Assembly: GCA_026982835.1 (NCBI GenBank)
Contig: JALSGI010000529.1
Span: 1-15,066, forward strand
Origin: Planctomycetota bacterium
GTDB taxonomy: Bacteria > Planctomycetota > Planctomycetia > Pirellulales > S012-138
Reading direction: 5' to 3'
DNA length: 15,066 nt
This document shows positions 4,961 to 12,454 of the stretch, one piece after another; the first letter of the stretch is position 1, and each line of letters starts with the position of its first letter. Made by a program: the position numbers and the translations under genes. The notes beneath the pieces were generated by a model. It ran no database searches. It worked only from the letters and a program-made list of their open reading frames with translations, and was not told the DNA's origin.

Positions 4961-7852
4961 ATGACGCATCGGCGGCAGATGGAGCTTCGGGGCGTGGAGG
5001 TCCACAACCTGCGCGGCGTGGACTTGGACCTTCCCCTGGGCCGCCTGGTGGTCATCTGCGGGCTCAGCGGCAGCGGCAAGACCTCGCTGGCCCTGGATAC
5101 GCTCTATGCCGAGGGGCAACGCCGTTACCTGGAGACGTTTTCGGCCTATTCGCGGCAGTTCCTGGAGAAGATCCAGCGTCCGGCCGCCTTGCGGATCGAC
5201 GGCATCCCCCCCTCGATCGCCGTCACCGGCGGAGAGCTGAGCCGCTCCAGCCGTTCCACGCTGGGCACGCTGACCGAGGTGTTCGACCACCTGCGGCTGG
5301 TGTTCGCCCGGGCCGCGGAGCTGCACTGTCAAGGGTGCGGCCGCCGGGTGCAGTACGACTCGCCCCAGTCGGTGCTCCGCTTCCTGGACTCCCTGCCCGA
5401 GGGACGCCGCTTGATGCTGGCCTACCCGGTGCAGCCGCTGCCGGACCAGTCCCCCGCTCAGACGCTGGCCCGACTGCAAAGCGAAGGCTACCTGCGCGTG
5501 ATCTGCCAGGGGGAGACGTTCCGTCTGGATGAGGCTCCCCAGCGGGAACGCCTGGCCGAGCTCTGGGAACAGCTTCTGGGCAGCCAGGGGGACGGATCGC
5601 CGCCCGATCCGCTCGCCCCCGGGCCGGAAGTGGTGGTGGACCGCCTGGTTACAGGACGGCTGGACCCGGGCCGGTTCCACGACTCCTGCGAGCAGGCGTT
5701 CACCCAGGGGGACGGGCTGGCGGTGATCTACCTCCAGGCCCACTCGTCCGATGCGGCGGCCTGGGGCCCCGAGCTGGCCGTGGACGGAAACACATGGTAT
5801 CGCACGTTGTGGAGCAACCGCTTCCGCTGCGAGTACTGCCAACGCGACTACCCGGAACCGGACCCCCGGCTGTTCAGCTTCAACAGCCCGCTGGGCGCCT
5901 GCCCGGAGTGCGAAGGTTTTGGCAATCACCTGGAGGTGGACCCGGACCTGGTGGTGCCCGATAAGCGCAAAACACTGGCCCAAGGGGCCATCGTCCCTTG
6001 GACCACTCCGGCTGCGGCCCGGGATTACCGCCGCTGGCTGCGCAAGGCCCCGCAGATGGGCATCCGCACCGACGTGCCCTACGAGGAGCTGACCGAAGAG
6101 GAACGGCAGCTGATCTGGCACGGGGATGCGGAGCGGAACTTTTACGGCATCTACGACTTCTTCCGCTACCTGGAGCGGAAGAAGTACAAGATGCACGTGC
6201 GGGTGTTTCTTTCCCGCTGGAGAAGCGAGCGCACCTGCCCGGCATGCCAGGGCCGGCGGCTACGGCCCGAGGCGCTGGCCTTCCGCATCCAGGGCCACCA
6301 CATCGCCCAGGTGCACGCCATGAGCGTGGACCAGGCGGCCGAGTTCTTCCATGGCTGGGAACCTTCCCCCTGGCAGCAGCAGGTGGTCCGCGTGCCGCTG
6401 GAGCAAGTGCGGCACCGCTTGCAGTATCTTCAGACGGTGGGATTGGGCTACCTGGCCCTGGACCGCCCGTTGCGCACCCTAAGCGGCGGCGAGGCCCGCC
6501 GGGCGGCGCTCACCTCGGCCTTGGGCTCCTCGCTGGTGAACATGCTCTACGTGCTGGACGAGCCTTCCATCGGGCTGCACCCCCGGGACACCGAGCGGCT
6601 GCTACAAGCCATCGAGCAGCTGCGCGACCGCGGCAACTCGGTGATCGTCGTGGAACACGAAGAAGCCTTCCTGCGGCGAGCCGACCTGGTGGTGGAGATG
6701 GGCCCGGGAGCCGGGCACCTGGGCGGCGAGGTGGTCTTTGTGGGCACGCCCGAAGAAATGCAAAAGCATCCCGACAGCCTCACCGGGCAATATCTTTCCG
6801 GGCGGCGGTGCATTCCCACGGGCAGTACCCGCCGGGGGCACGAGATGGGCTACCTGGAGCTGGTGGGAGCCCGAGGGCACAACCTGAAAAACCTCTCGGT
6901 GCGCTTTCCCCTGGGCGTGCTGTGCGTGGTGACGGGGGTGAGCGGCTCGGGGAAAAGCTCGCTGGTACAGGAAACCCTCTACGGGGCCGTGTGCCGGAAG
7001 TTGGGGCAAAGCGGCCCCAAGCCCCTTGCCTACGACGCCCTACACGGGGCCGAGGCGCTGGACGAGGTGATCCTGGTCAGCCAAGGCTCGCTGGGGCGCA
7101 CCGCCCGCAGCAACCCGGTCACGTATGTGAAGGCCTGGGACGAGATCCGCCGCGTGTTTGCCGACACCCCGGCTGCGCAAACCCGGGGTTTTTCGGCCGG
7201 GTATTTCAGCTTCAACGTGCGCGGGGGGCGGTGCGAGACCTGTTCTGGCGAGGGGCAGATTCAGGTCGATATGCAGTTCCTGGCCGATGTTTATATGACC
7301 TGCCCCGAGTGCGGCGGAAAACGCTTCCGCCCCGAGGTGCTCCAAGTCACCTACCGCGGCAAGAACATCGCCGACGTGCTGGCCATGAGCGTGCGGGAAG
7401 CGTTTTCTTTCTTCCGCGCGTTCCCCAAGGTGCTGCGCAAGTTGCAGCCGCTGGTGGACGTGGGCCTGGACTACCTGCCGCTGGGACAGCCCCTTTCCAC
7501 CTTAAGCAGCGGCGAGGCCCAACGGCTGCGGCTGGCCGGGCTGCTGGGCACCCGGCGACGCGGCCGCTGCTTGTTCCTGCTGGACGAGCCCACCACCGGA
7601 CTGCACTTTGCCGACGTCACACGGCTGCTGGACTGCTTCGACGCCCTGGTGGACCAGGGGCACAGCCTCATCGTGGTGGAGCACAACCTGCACCTGATCG
7701 CCGCGGCCGACTACGTGATCGACCTGGGCCCCGAGGCGGCCGATCGTGGCGGGGAACTGGTGGTGGCCGGCACGCCCGAGGAGGTGGCTTCCTGCCCCCG
7801 CTCCATTACCGGCCGCTTCCTGCAACCGGTGCTCCAGCTCCAGCAGGTGTAG
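4961..7852 (+). CDS. UvrA-family excinuclease ATPase (subunit A or paralogue)
   Basis: This 963-residue protein has the full UvrA layout, close to the usual length of about 940. UvrA dimers find bulky lesions and load UvrB in nucleotide excision repair. Half one has Walker A GLSGSGKT (34-41), a CXXC (C123, C126), a zinc module (C290/C293 and C314/C317), signature LSGGE (507-511) and Walker B VLDEP (531-535). Half two has Walker A GVSGSGKS (659-666), the second zinc module (C758/C761 and C781/C784), signature LSSGE (848-852) and Walker B LLDEP (873-877). The stretch where UvrB docks, between Walker A and the first zinc module, is about 250 residues, so this is not a short UvrA2 lacking that domain. 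NPVTYVKAWDEIR differs from the usual NPATYTGVFDPIR, so it may be a lineage paralogue. The start at 4961 has only a weak AGG upstream. Confidence 0.92.
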   Translation: MTHRRQMELRGVEVHNLRGVDLDLPLGRLVVICGLSGSGKTSLALDTLYAEGQRRYLETFSAYSRQFLEKIQRPAALRIDGIPPSIAVTGGELSRSSRSTLGTLTEVFDHLRLVFARAAELHCQGCGRRVQYDSPQSVLRFLDSLPEGRRLMLAYPVQPLPDQSPAQTLARLQSEGYLRVICQGETFRLDEAPQRERLAELWEQLLGSQGDGSPPDPLAPGPEVVVDRLVTGRLDPGRFHDSCEQAFTQGDGLAVIYLQAHSSDAAAWGPELAVDGNTWYRTLWSNRFRCEYCQRDYPEPDPRLFSFNSPLGACPECEGFGNHLEVDPDLVVPDKRKTLAQGAIVPWTTPAAARDYRRWLRKAPQMGIRTDVPYEELTEEERQLIWHGDAERNFYGIYDFFRYLERKKYKMHVRVFLSRWRSERTCPACQGRRLRPEALAFRIQGHHIAQVHAMSVDQAAEFFHGWEPSPWQQQVVRVPLEQVRHRLQYLQTVGLGYLALDRPLRTLSGGEARRAALTSALGSSLVNMLYVLDEPSIGLHPRDTERLLQAIEQLRDRGNSVIVVEHEEAFLRRADLVVEMGPGAGHLGGEVVFVGTPEEMQKHPDSLTGQYLSGRRCIPTGSTRRGHEMGYLELVGARGHNLKNLSVRFPLGVLCVVTGVSGSGKSSLVQETLYGAVCRKLGQSGPKPLAYDALHGAEALDEVILVSQGSLGRTARSNPVTYVKAWDEIRRVFADTPAAQTRGFSAGYFSFNVRGGRCETCSGEGQIQVDMQFLADVYMTCPECGGKRFRPEVLQVTYRGKNIADVLAMSVREAFSFFRAFPKVLRKLQPLVDVGLDYLPLGQPLSTLSSGEAQRLRLAGLLGTRRRGRCLFLLDEPTTGLHFADVTRLLDCFDALVDQGHSLIVVEHNLHLIAAADYVIDLGPEAADRGGELVVAGTPEEVASCPRSITGRFLQPVLQLQQV

Positions 7853-8009
7853 CAACGCTCTTGGTTGCCCTTGCCCTTGAGCCGCCGGGGGCGATGGCCC
7901 AGAATGAACTGCGGCGCGGCTCTGCTGACCGGTCCCGGGGCGTTCCCCTGGGAACTTGGTGCCCGTTGCGGGCCGCGCCGGAGAATCATCGCACGCGGGA
8001 GAATCGAGC

Positions 8010-8936
8010 ATGAGTTTCAGCGCCCAGCGGTTGCGCACGGTCCAACTGGTCCCGCTTACGGCCTACGACGCCCAGGGACGGCTCAACCCCCCGGTGATGG
8101 AAAAACACCTGCGGCGGCTTTACGAGGCGGGCCTGCGAGTGTTCATCCCTTGTGCCGGAAGCGCCGAGTTCCACGCGCTTTTGGCCGAGGAGATCGTGCA
8201 AGTGGTGGGCCTGGCTCGCCAGGTGCTGCCACAGGACGCGGTGCTCGTGGCCCCGGTGGGGATGCAGCTTCCTTGGGCCCTGGAGCTGGGGCGGCGGTGC
8301 CTGGAGGCCGGGGCCGATGCACTGCTGGTCATGCCGCTTGCCGCCCCTTATCTTTCCGACGCCGGGGCCTGGGACTACTACACTACGCTGCTGGACCAGT
8401 TGGCTTGCCCGACGATCATCTACAAAAAAACTCCCATCCCCTCGGATAGCCTGCTGCTGGACCTGGCCGACCATCCCCAGGTGATAGGGGTGAAGTATGC
8501 CGTGAACGACATCGACGCTTTTGCCCGCGTGGTCCAGGAGGATCAGGGCCGCATCGACTGGTACTGCGGCTCGGCCGAGCGGTTCGCCCCGTTCTTCATG
8601 CTGGCCGGGGCCAGCGGCTACACCAGCGGAGCGGGCAACCTTTGCCCCAACCTCACCCTGGCTCTTTTCCGGGCATGCAGCCAGGGGGAATGGAGCCAGG
8701 CGATGCGCATCCTGCAACTGCTGCGGCCCATCGAGGACTACCGCGCCCGGGAGAACAGCTCCTACAACATCAGTTTCCTCAAGGCGGCGATGGGGGTGGT
8801 GGGCGTGGACTTCGGGCCGCCCCGGCCGCCCCAGCGGCAAATCAAGCCCGAAGAACAACAAGAAATCCAACAGATCGTCCGCGAGGTGCTCCAGGCCGAG
8901 GCCGAAGCCGCTCGCTGGCCGGCGATGGTAGGCTGA
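8010..8936 (+). CDS. DapA-superfamily (class I aldolase/lyase) enzyme
   Basis: The 308-residue product fits the dihydrodipicolinate synthase / N-acetylneuraminate lyase family, cytoplasmic TIM-barrel enzymes that form a Schiff base with a keto acid. Visible landmarks are LVPLTAYDAQGRLN near the start (13-26), GSAEFHALLAEE (50-61) in place of GTTGE, GADALLVMPLAAPYL (101-115), Tyr138 in IIYKKTP, the likely Schiff-base Lys162 in GVKYAVND, and GASGYTSGAGN further on. The substrate loop YKKTPIPS differs from the usual YNxPxRT of DapA, so lysine biosynthesis should not be assumed. GGGAG stands 8 bp before the ATG. The ComEA-like gene follows after 32 bp, suggesting co-transcription. A 7-A run (8424-8430) lies inside the gene and the frame continues intact across it. 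Confidence 0.88.
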   Translation: MSFSAQRLRTVQLVPLTAYDAQGRLNPPVMEKHLRRLYEAGLRVFIPCAGSAEFHALLAEEIVQVVGLARQVLPQDAVLVAPVGMQLPWALELGRRCLEAGADALLVMPLAAPYLSDAGAWDYYTTLLDQLACPTIIYKKTPIPSDSLLLDLADHPQVIGVKYAVNDIDAFARVVQEDQGRIDWYCGSAERFAPFFMLAGASGYTSGAGNLCPNLTLALFRACSQGEWSQAMRILQLLRPIEDYRARENSSYNISFLKAAMGVVGVDFGPPRPPQRQIKPEEQQEIQQIVREVLQAEAEAARWPAMVG

Positions 8937-8968
8937 GGCGGCCTTGCCTGGGCCGGGAAGGGCGGCGG

Positions 8969-9448
8969 ATGAAGGATCGGCAGACCGCGGCTTCCGAAAA
9001 TCGCTGCCCCTGGCAGATGCTTTCCCGGGACCAGTTGCCGCTGGGCTGGTTCCTGGTGCTAGGCTGGGGCTTTTTCTGCCTGCTGCTTGCCGCCTCCCCC
9101 GGCCCCCAACTCCCCGCACCTGGAGCTGCGGAACCGCTCCCCCGGCGGCAAACTCCCCCGGTGGAGGTTTCGCCCCCCGCCGCTGCGGGCTTCCATCCGG
9201 CCTCGCCGCCGAGGGAGGCGGCCAAGGGCCGGAAGCGCCCCGCTTTCCAGGTCGATCTGAACCAGGCCACTTGGGTGGAGCTGGCCCAACTGCCCGGAGT
9301 GGGACCCGTGCTGGCTAAGCGGATCGTGGAATATCGCCGCCGGCACGGAAACTTCCACCGGGTAGAGCAGTTGCTGCGAGTGCGAGGCATCGGCCCGCGA
9401 CGCTTGGAGCACCTGCGCCCCTTTGTGGCGGTGGATCGTGCGGATTGA
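8969..9448 (+). CDS. ComEA-like membrane-anchored helix-hairpin-helix protein
   Basis: The 159-residue product has a short N-terminus, one membrane segment (about 25-43, LGWFLVLGWGFFCLLLAA), a Pro-rich spacer, and a C-terminal double helix-hairpin-helix: VDLNQATWVELAQLPGVGPVLAKRI (95-119) and RVRGIGPRRLEHL (137-149). This is the ComEA/T2SS-K type of DNA-binding module. In competent bacteria ComEA receives incoming DNA outside the membrane. No comEC or pilus gene is in view, so competence is not established, and many bacteria carry such proteins with no known role. It follows the aldolase gene by 32 bp. The start codon is preceded by GGGAAGGGCGGCGG, purine-rich but not a clean ribosome site. 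Confidence 0.85.
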   Translation: MKDRQTAASENRCPWQMLSRDQLPLGWFLVLGWGFFCLLLAASPGPQLPAPGAAEPLPRRQTPPVEVSPPAAAGFHPASPPREAAKGRKRPAFQVDLNQATWVELAQLPGVGPVLAKRIVEYRRRHGNFHRVEQLLRVRGIGPRRLEHLRPFVAVDRAD

Positions 9449-9550
9449 ATCGACCGGGGGCATTGTTCTGTTGCCACCGCCTTGCTTTGGCCGAGGGCAA
9501 GCTATGGTTGAGTGGTAGCTGTCTGTTGCCCTTCCAGCCCTCGGTGAAGC

Positions 9551-10810
9551 ATGTCCGCGCCGCAAATCCTCGCTCCCCAACAGCCCCCCAGTCGCTCGGC
9601 CCAGTGGTGGCAGCATCACGGTCCGCTGCGGGTGATGTTCATCAACACCGTGATGGACGTGGGCGGGGCCGAAACGCTGCTGCTGAACCTGGTGGATCGC
9701 CTCCGCAGCCCGTGGTTCGCTCCCGAGGTGTGTTGCTTGAAGCAGTCTGGGGCGCTGGGCCCGGAGTTCCGCCGCCGCGTGCCGTTTTTCGCTCGCCTGC
9801 TGGCCCATAAGTACGACCTGCGCGTCCTGCCCCGGCTGGCCTGGCTGCTGCGAAAACGCCGCATCGACGCGGTGGTGACCGTGGGAGCCGGAGACCGCAT
9901 GTTCTGGGGACGCCTGGCGGCCTGGTGTGTGGGGGTGCCGGTGGCGATTACCGCGTTGCACTCCACCGGCTGGCCGGACCGCATCCAGTGGCTCAATCGT
10001 CAATTGAACTGGTGCACCGCGGGCTTTGTGGCCGTGGCCCAAGCCCACGCCCGCTACCTGATCCAAGAAGAAAAACTCCCTGCGGAAAAAGTGTTCGTGG
10101 TGCCCAACGGAGTGGACGTGGAACGTTTCCTCCCCGGCCAGCCGCCCCCGCGACTCTACCAGGAGCTGGGGCTTTCGCCCGAGGTGCCCGTGGTGGGAAT
10201 CGTGGCCGCCTTGCGCCCGGAGAAGAACCACGAAGGCTTCCTCCGCATGGCCCGAAATGTGGCCGACCAGGTGCCGCAGGTCCGTTTCCTGGTCGTAGGC
10301 GATGGCCCGCGGCGGGAGGAGCTGGAAGAGCTGGCCCGCTCCCTCGACCTGCAACAGCACGTTCTTTTCCTCGGTACCCGCCGGGACGTGGAGGAGCTGC
10401 TGCGGCTGATGCACGTGGTGGTGCTCACCTCGCACGTGGAAGCCGCCCCGGTGACGATCCTGGAAGCAATGGCCACCGGACGCCCCTTTGTCGCCCCGGC
10501 CGTCGGTTCCATCCCCGAGCTGATCGCCGACGGGGAAACCGGTTTCGTGGTCCCGCCGGGGGAGCTTGAAATCCACGCCCAGCGCGTGGTGCAACTGCTC
10601 CAGGACGCTGCCTTGCGAGAACGGCTGGGCCAGGCGGCTCGCCGCCGTGCCGAGCGGCACTACAGCCTGGAGAGCATGGTCCGCGGCTACCAGCAACTGC
10701 TCTTGGGGCTTTTTTGCCGCAAACGCGGGGTGGCCCCCCCGCCGGGACTGGAAGAGCTGTGGAGTGCCCAGCCGCAAGTGGTCCCGGCCGAACTTCCCGC
10801 TTGCCCTTGA
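9551..10810 (+). CDS. Family 4 glycosyltransferase (GT-B fold)
   Basis: The 419-residue protein looks like a retaining GT4 glycosyltransferase that moves a sugar from a nucleotide-sugar donor onto a glycan or lipid acceptor in the cytoplasm. The N-terminal half has MFINTVMDVGGAETLLLNL (29-47), the usual first strand and glycine loop. The C-terminal half begins VPNGVDVERF (184-193), has the phosphate-contacting R222/K225 in ALRPEKNHEGF, VVGDGPRREELE (248-259), and the E-x7-E pair Glu297/Glu305 within SHVEAAPVTILEAMATGRP. Donor and acceptor cannot be read from the sequence. The start codon is preceded by GGTGA, a weak ribosome site. The about 26 residues before the first strand are longer than typical, so a later start is possible. 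Its stop lies 7 bp from the stop of mutY. Confidence 0.9.
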   Translation: MSAPQILAPQQPPSRSAQWWQHHGPLRVMFINTVMDVGGAETLLLNLVDRLRSPWFAPEVCCLKQSGALGPEFRRRVPFFARLLAHKYDLRVLPRLAWLLRKRRIDAVVTVGAGDRMFWGRLAAWCVGVPVAITALHSTGWPDRIQWLNRQLNWCTAGFVAVAQAHARYLIQEEKLPAEKVFVVPNGVDVERFLPGQPPPRLYQELGLSPEVPVVGIVAALRPEKNHEGFLRMARNVADQVPQVRFLVVGDGPRREELEELARSLDLQQHVLFLGTRRDVEELLRLMHVVVLTSHVEAAPVTILEAMATGRPFVAPAVGSIPELIADGETGFVVPPGELEIHAQRVVQLLQDAALRERLGQAARRRAERHYSLESMVRGYQQLLLGLFCRKRGVAPPPGLEELWSAQPQVVPAELPACP

Positions 10811-10817
10811 CCCCCCT

Positions 10818-11951
10818 TCACTCCCACCAGCCCAACCGTCTCAAGACCTTCTGTGTCGGGGAGGGCAGCGGCACCTGGTCCAGCCGCCGGATGGGAAACC
10901 ATCTGGCTCCTTCCGGCAACTTCGCTCGGCGGTTGGCCACCTCCGCCTGGAACACCTGCTGCCGCACGCGGAAACGCGTCACCGTGTACTGAGCTGTAAA
11001 GCACCGCCGGGGAACAAACCCGGCCACGCCTAGCAGCTCACGGGCCCAACCGGCCACCTGGGCCGACTCCGCCCGGGCCGAAGCGATCTGTTTGCGCGGC
11101 AAGTCCCACAGCCCGGCCCACCACTCCCCCCGCTCCCGCTGCTGCAACAGCACCTGCCCTCGGCTCCGTAGGGCCAGCACCACCTCGTGCCGCTGTTCCC
11201 AGCGGGGGCGAGCGTTAGATCGGGGCAACTGCTGCTCCAGGCCCAACTCCCGGGCACGGCAAAGAGCCTCCACCGGACACTGCGCGCACTGCGGGCTCTG
11301 CGGCCGACACACCAGCGAACCCAACTCCATCATCGCCTGGTTGAACGTGCCCGGCGCTTTGCGCGGCAGCAGCACCTGGGCCAGTTGCCACAGGTAGCGC
11401 TGGCCGGCGGCTCCCTCCACCGGCTGCTGGTAAGCGGCCAATCGGGCCAGCAGCCGCTTGGTGTTGGCCTCCAGGATCGGCACCCGCTTGCCCAGGGCGA
11501 TCGACAGCACCGCCCCGGCCGTGTAACGCCCCACCCCGGGAAGCGAAAGCCACTGCTGCAGCGTCTGGGGGAACTCACCCCCCCAGCGGCGAACGATCTC
11601 TCGGGCCGCCTGGTGCAATTGCCGCCCGCGGCGATAATAGCCCAACCCCTGCCAAAGCCGCAGCACCTCTTCCTCCTCGGCCGCGGCCAGGTGGTGCACG
11701 CTAGGTAACGCGGCCACAAAACGCTCAAAGTACGGCACCACCGTCTGTACCTGGGTTTGTTGCAGCATCACTTCGGAAATCCACACGCGATACGGCGTGG
11801 GCTCATCGCGCCAGGGGAGCTGCCGGGCACACCGGGCATACCAGGCCAGCAATCGCCGCCGCAGTCGCTGCCGCCACGGGGGTGCAGGGAACCACAGCGA
11901 GCCCTCCTGTGCAGAAGCTGCGGCGTTTTGGCCTCGGCGAATCTCGGGCAT
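10818..11951 (-). CDS. mutY: A/G-specific adenine DNA glycosylase MutY, atypical active site
   Basis: MutY removes adenine mispaired with 8-oxoguanine. The 377-residue product has the catalytic Glu60 in ISEVMLQQTQV, the helix-hairpin-helix LPGVGRYTAGA (137-147, with Tyr143), FNQAMMELG (203-211), and a [4Fe-4S] cluster with Cys215, 222, 225 and 231 in the standard C-x6-C-x2-C-x5-C spacing. A NUDIX-like C-terminal domain (about 255-377) contains WWAGLWDLP (277-285). Two things are odd. The HhH-GPD aspartate expected in ILDGN is Glu161 (ILEAN), and the C-terminal F-S-H motif that reads 8-oxoG is replaced around YTVTRF (322-327). Both may be lineage traits. The start at 11951 was chosen because the upstream extension runs into repeat DNA. 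No good ribosome site is visible. Confidence 0.93.
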   Translation of the reverse strand: MPEIRRGQNAAASAQEGSLWFPAPPWRQRLRRRLLAWYARCARQLPWRDEPTPYRVWISEVMLQQTQVQTVVPYFERFVAALPSVHHLAAAEEEEVLRLWQGLGYYRRGRQLHQAAREIVRRWGGEFPQTLQQWLSLPGVGRYTAGAVLSIALGKRVPILEANTKRLLARLAAYQQPVEGAAGQRYLWQLAQVLLPRKAPGTFNQAMMELGSLVCRPQSPQCAQCPVEALCRARELGLEQQLPRSNARPRWEQRHEVVLALRSRGQVLLQQRERGEWWAGLWDLPRKQIASARAESAQVAGWARELLGVAGFVPRRCFTAQYTVTRFRVRQQVFQAEVANRRAKLPEGARWFPIRRLDQVPLPSPTQKVLRRLGWWE

Positions 11952-12052
11952 AAAGCGAAACCGGCTCAGGCAAGTACAATCATCCAATCCCGGACCAGGT
12001 GCTCTTTTCTTACACCGCAGCCGTTTGGCCTGCAAACCGCCTCTTGGGCACC

Positions 12053-12090
12053 GGGGGCTTGGAGGCGTGGAGGCTTGGGGGCTTGGGGGA
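12053..12090 (+). repeat. G-rich tandem repeat, second array
   Basis: Units related to GGGCTTGGAGGCGTGG are repeated in the same orientation as the array at 1-50, ending in GGCTTGGGGGCTTGGGGGA. Confidence 0.7.
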
Positions 12091-12097
12091 TGGTGAG

Positions 12098-12117
12098 CCG
12101 CCGGTGTAAGCCGGCGG
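12098..12117. repeat. GAGCC-frame hairpin, copy 10
   Basis: CCGCCGGT and GCCGGCGG pair around GTAA with one T-G wobble. The flanks are GGTGAG and TTGG. It is close to the hairpin at 496-515. Confidence 0.7.
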
Positions 12118-12152
12118 TTGGCCAGCGTAGCAACGGCCACAAACCGTAGCAA

Positions 12153-12172
12153 CCGCGTGCTCACGCACGCGG
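12153..12172. repeat. GAGCC-frame hairpin, copy 11, inverted
   Basis: CCGCGTGC and GCACGCGG pair perfectly around TCAC. It is followed by CTCGCCG, so the constant frame is on the minus strand, as in its relative at 610-629. Confidence 0.75.
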
Positions 12173-12231
12173 CTCGCCGGAACTGTTACCGTGGCGCGAA
12201 AACAAGCGTGCGTTTTCACGCAACAGCCAGC

Positions 12232-12249
12232 CGCCGACTTCAGTCGGCG
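12232..12249. repeat. GAGCC-frame hairpin, copy 12
   Basis: CGCCGACT and AGTCGGCG form an 8 bp stem around TC. It matches the core of the hairpin at 247-266 but is preceded by CCAGC and followed by TAAA, so its frame has partly decayed. Confidence 0.65.
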
Positions 12250-12257
12250 TAAAAGAG

Positions 12258-12277
12258 CCCCCCGCGTCAGCGGGGGG
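12258..12277. repeat. GAGCC-frame hairpin, copy 13
   Basis: CCCCCCGC and GCGGGGGG pair around GTCA with AGAG and AGAA flanks. It is identical in arms and loop to the copy at 378-397. Confidence 0.75.
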
Positions 12278-12318
12278 AGAAACAGTATCGACTTGCGGCT
12301 TGCGACCTGCGCCGTGCG

Positions 12319-12336
12319 CCGGTGCTTCCGCTCCGG
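12319..12336. repeat. Hybrid TTCC-loop hairpin
   Basis: CCGGTGC-TTCC-GCTCCGG combines the left arm of the GGTGC variant with the right arm of the CCGGAGC variant (145-162), leaving one T/T mismatch in the stem. Confidence 0.6.
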
Positions 12337-12369
12337 GCAGGAATCGGCTTGCACCGTGCGCTTTTCACT

Positions 12370-12409
12370 GGTGCTTCCGCACCGGGCAGGAAAAAGCGTG
12401 TTTTGTGGA
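12370..12409 (+). repeat. Diverged copy of the 43-bp repeat
   Basis: The hairpin GGTGC-TTCC-GCACC is followed by GGGCAGGAAAAAGCGTGTTTT, recalling the GAGAAAAAGCGTTT segment of the 43-bp repeats in island 1. As there, TTCTTGCAACGGCGAGCC (from 12439) leads into a hairpin pair. Confidence 0.65.
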
Positions 12410-12454
12410 AAACAACGTACCTGATGGACTTGCTTTGATTCTTGCAACGGCGAG

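Noticed and set aside
4247..6196. A 649-codon minus-strand frame opposite the TPR and uvrA genes
   Set aside because: It lies antisense to clearly recognisable genes; long antisense frames are common in such GC-rich DNA, and its product has no familiar motif.
5998..8013. A 671-codon plus-strand frame within uvrA
   Set aside because: It is another frame of uvrA, whose second-half motifs are all in the true frame.
8424..8430. A 7-A run as a programmed frameshift site in the aldolase gene
   Set aside because: The frame runs intact through it and encodes the family motif around Tyr138, with no sensible alternative product.
9059..10777. A 572-codon minus-strand frame opposite the ComEA-like and glycosyltransferase genes
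   Set aside because: Both opposite-strand products are recognisable families; this one is not and looks like a shadow.
11952..12164. N-terminal extension of MutY by 71 codons
   Set aside because: The extension is encoded partly by repeat-island DNA, has no ribosome site and is absent from typical MutY, which begins close to the WYARCARQLPWR segment.
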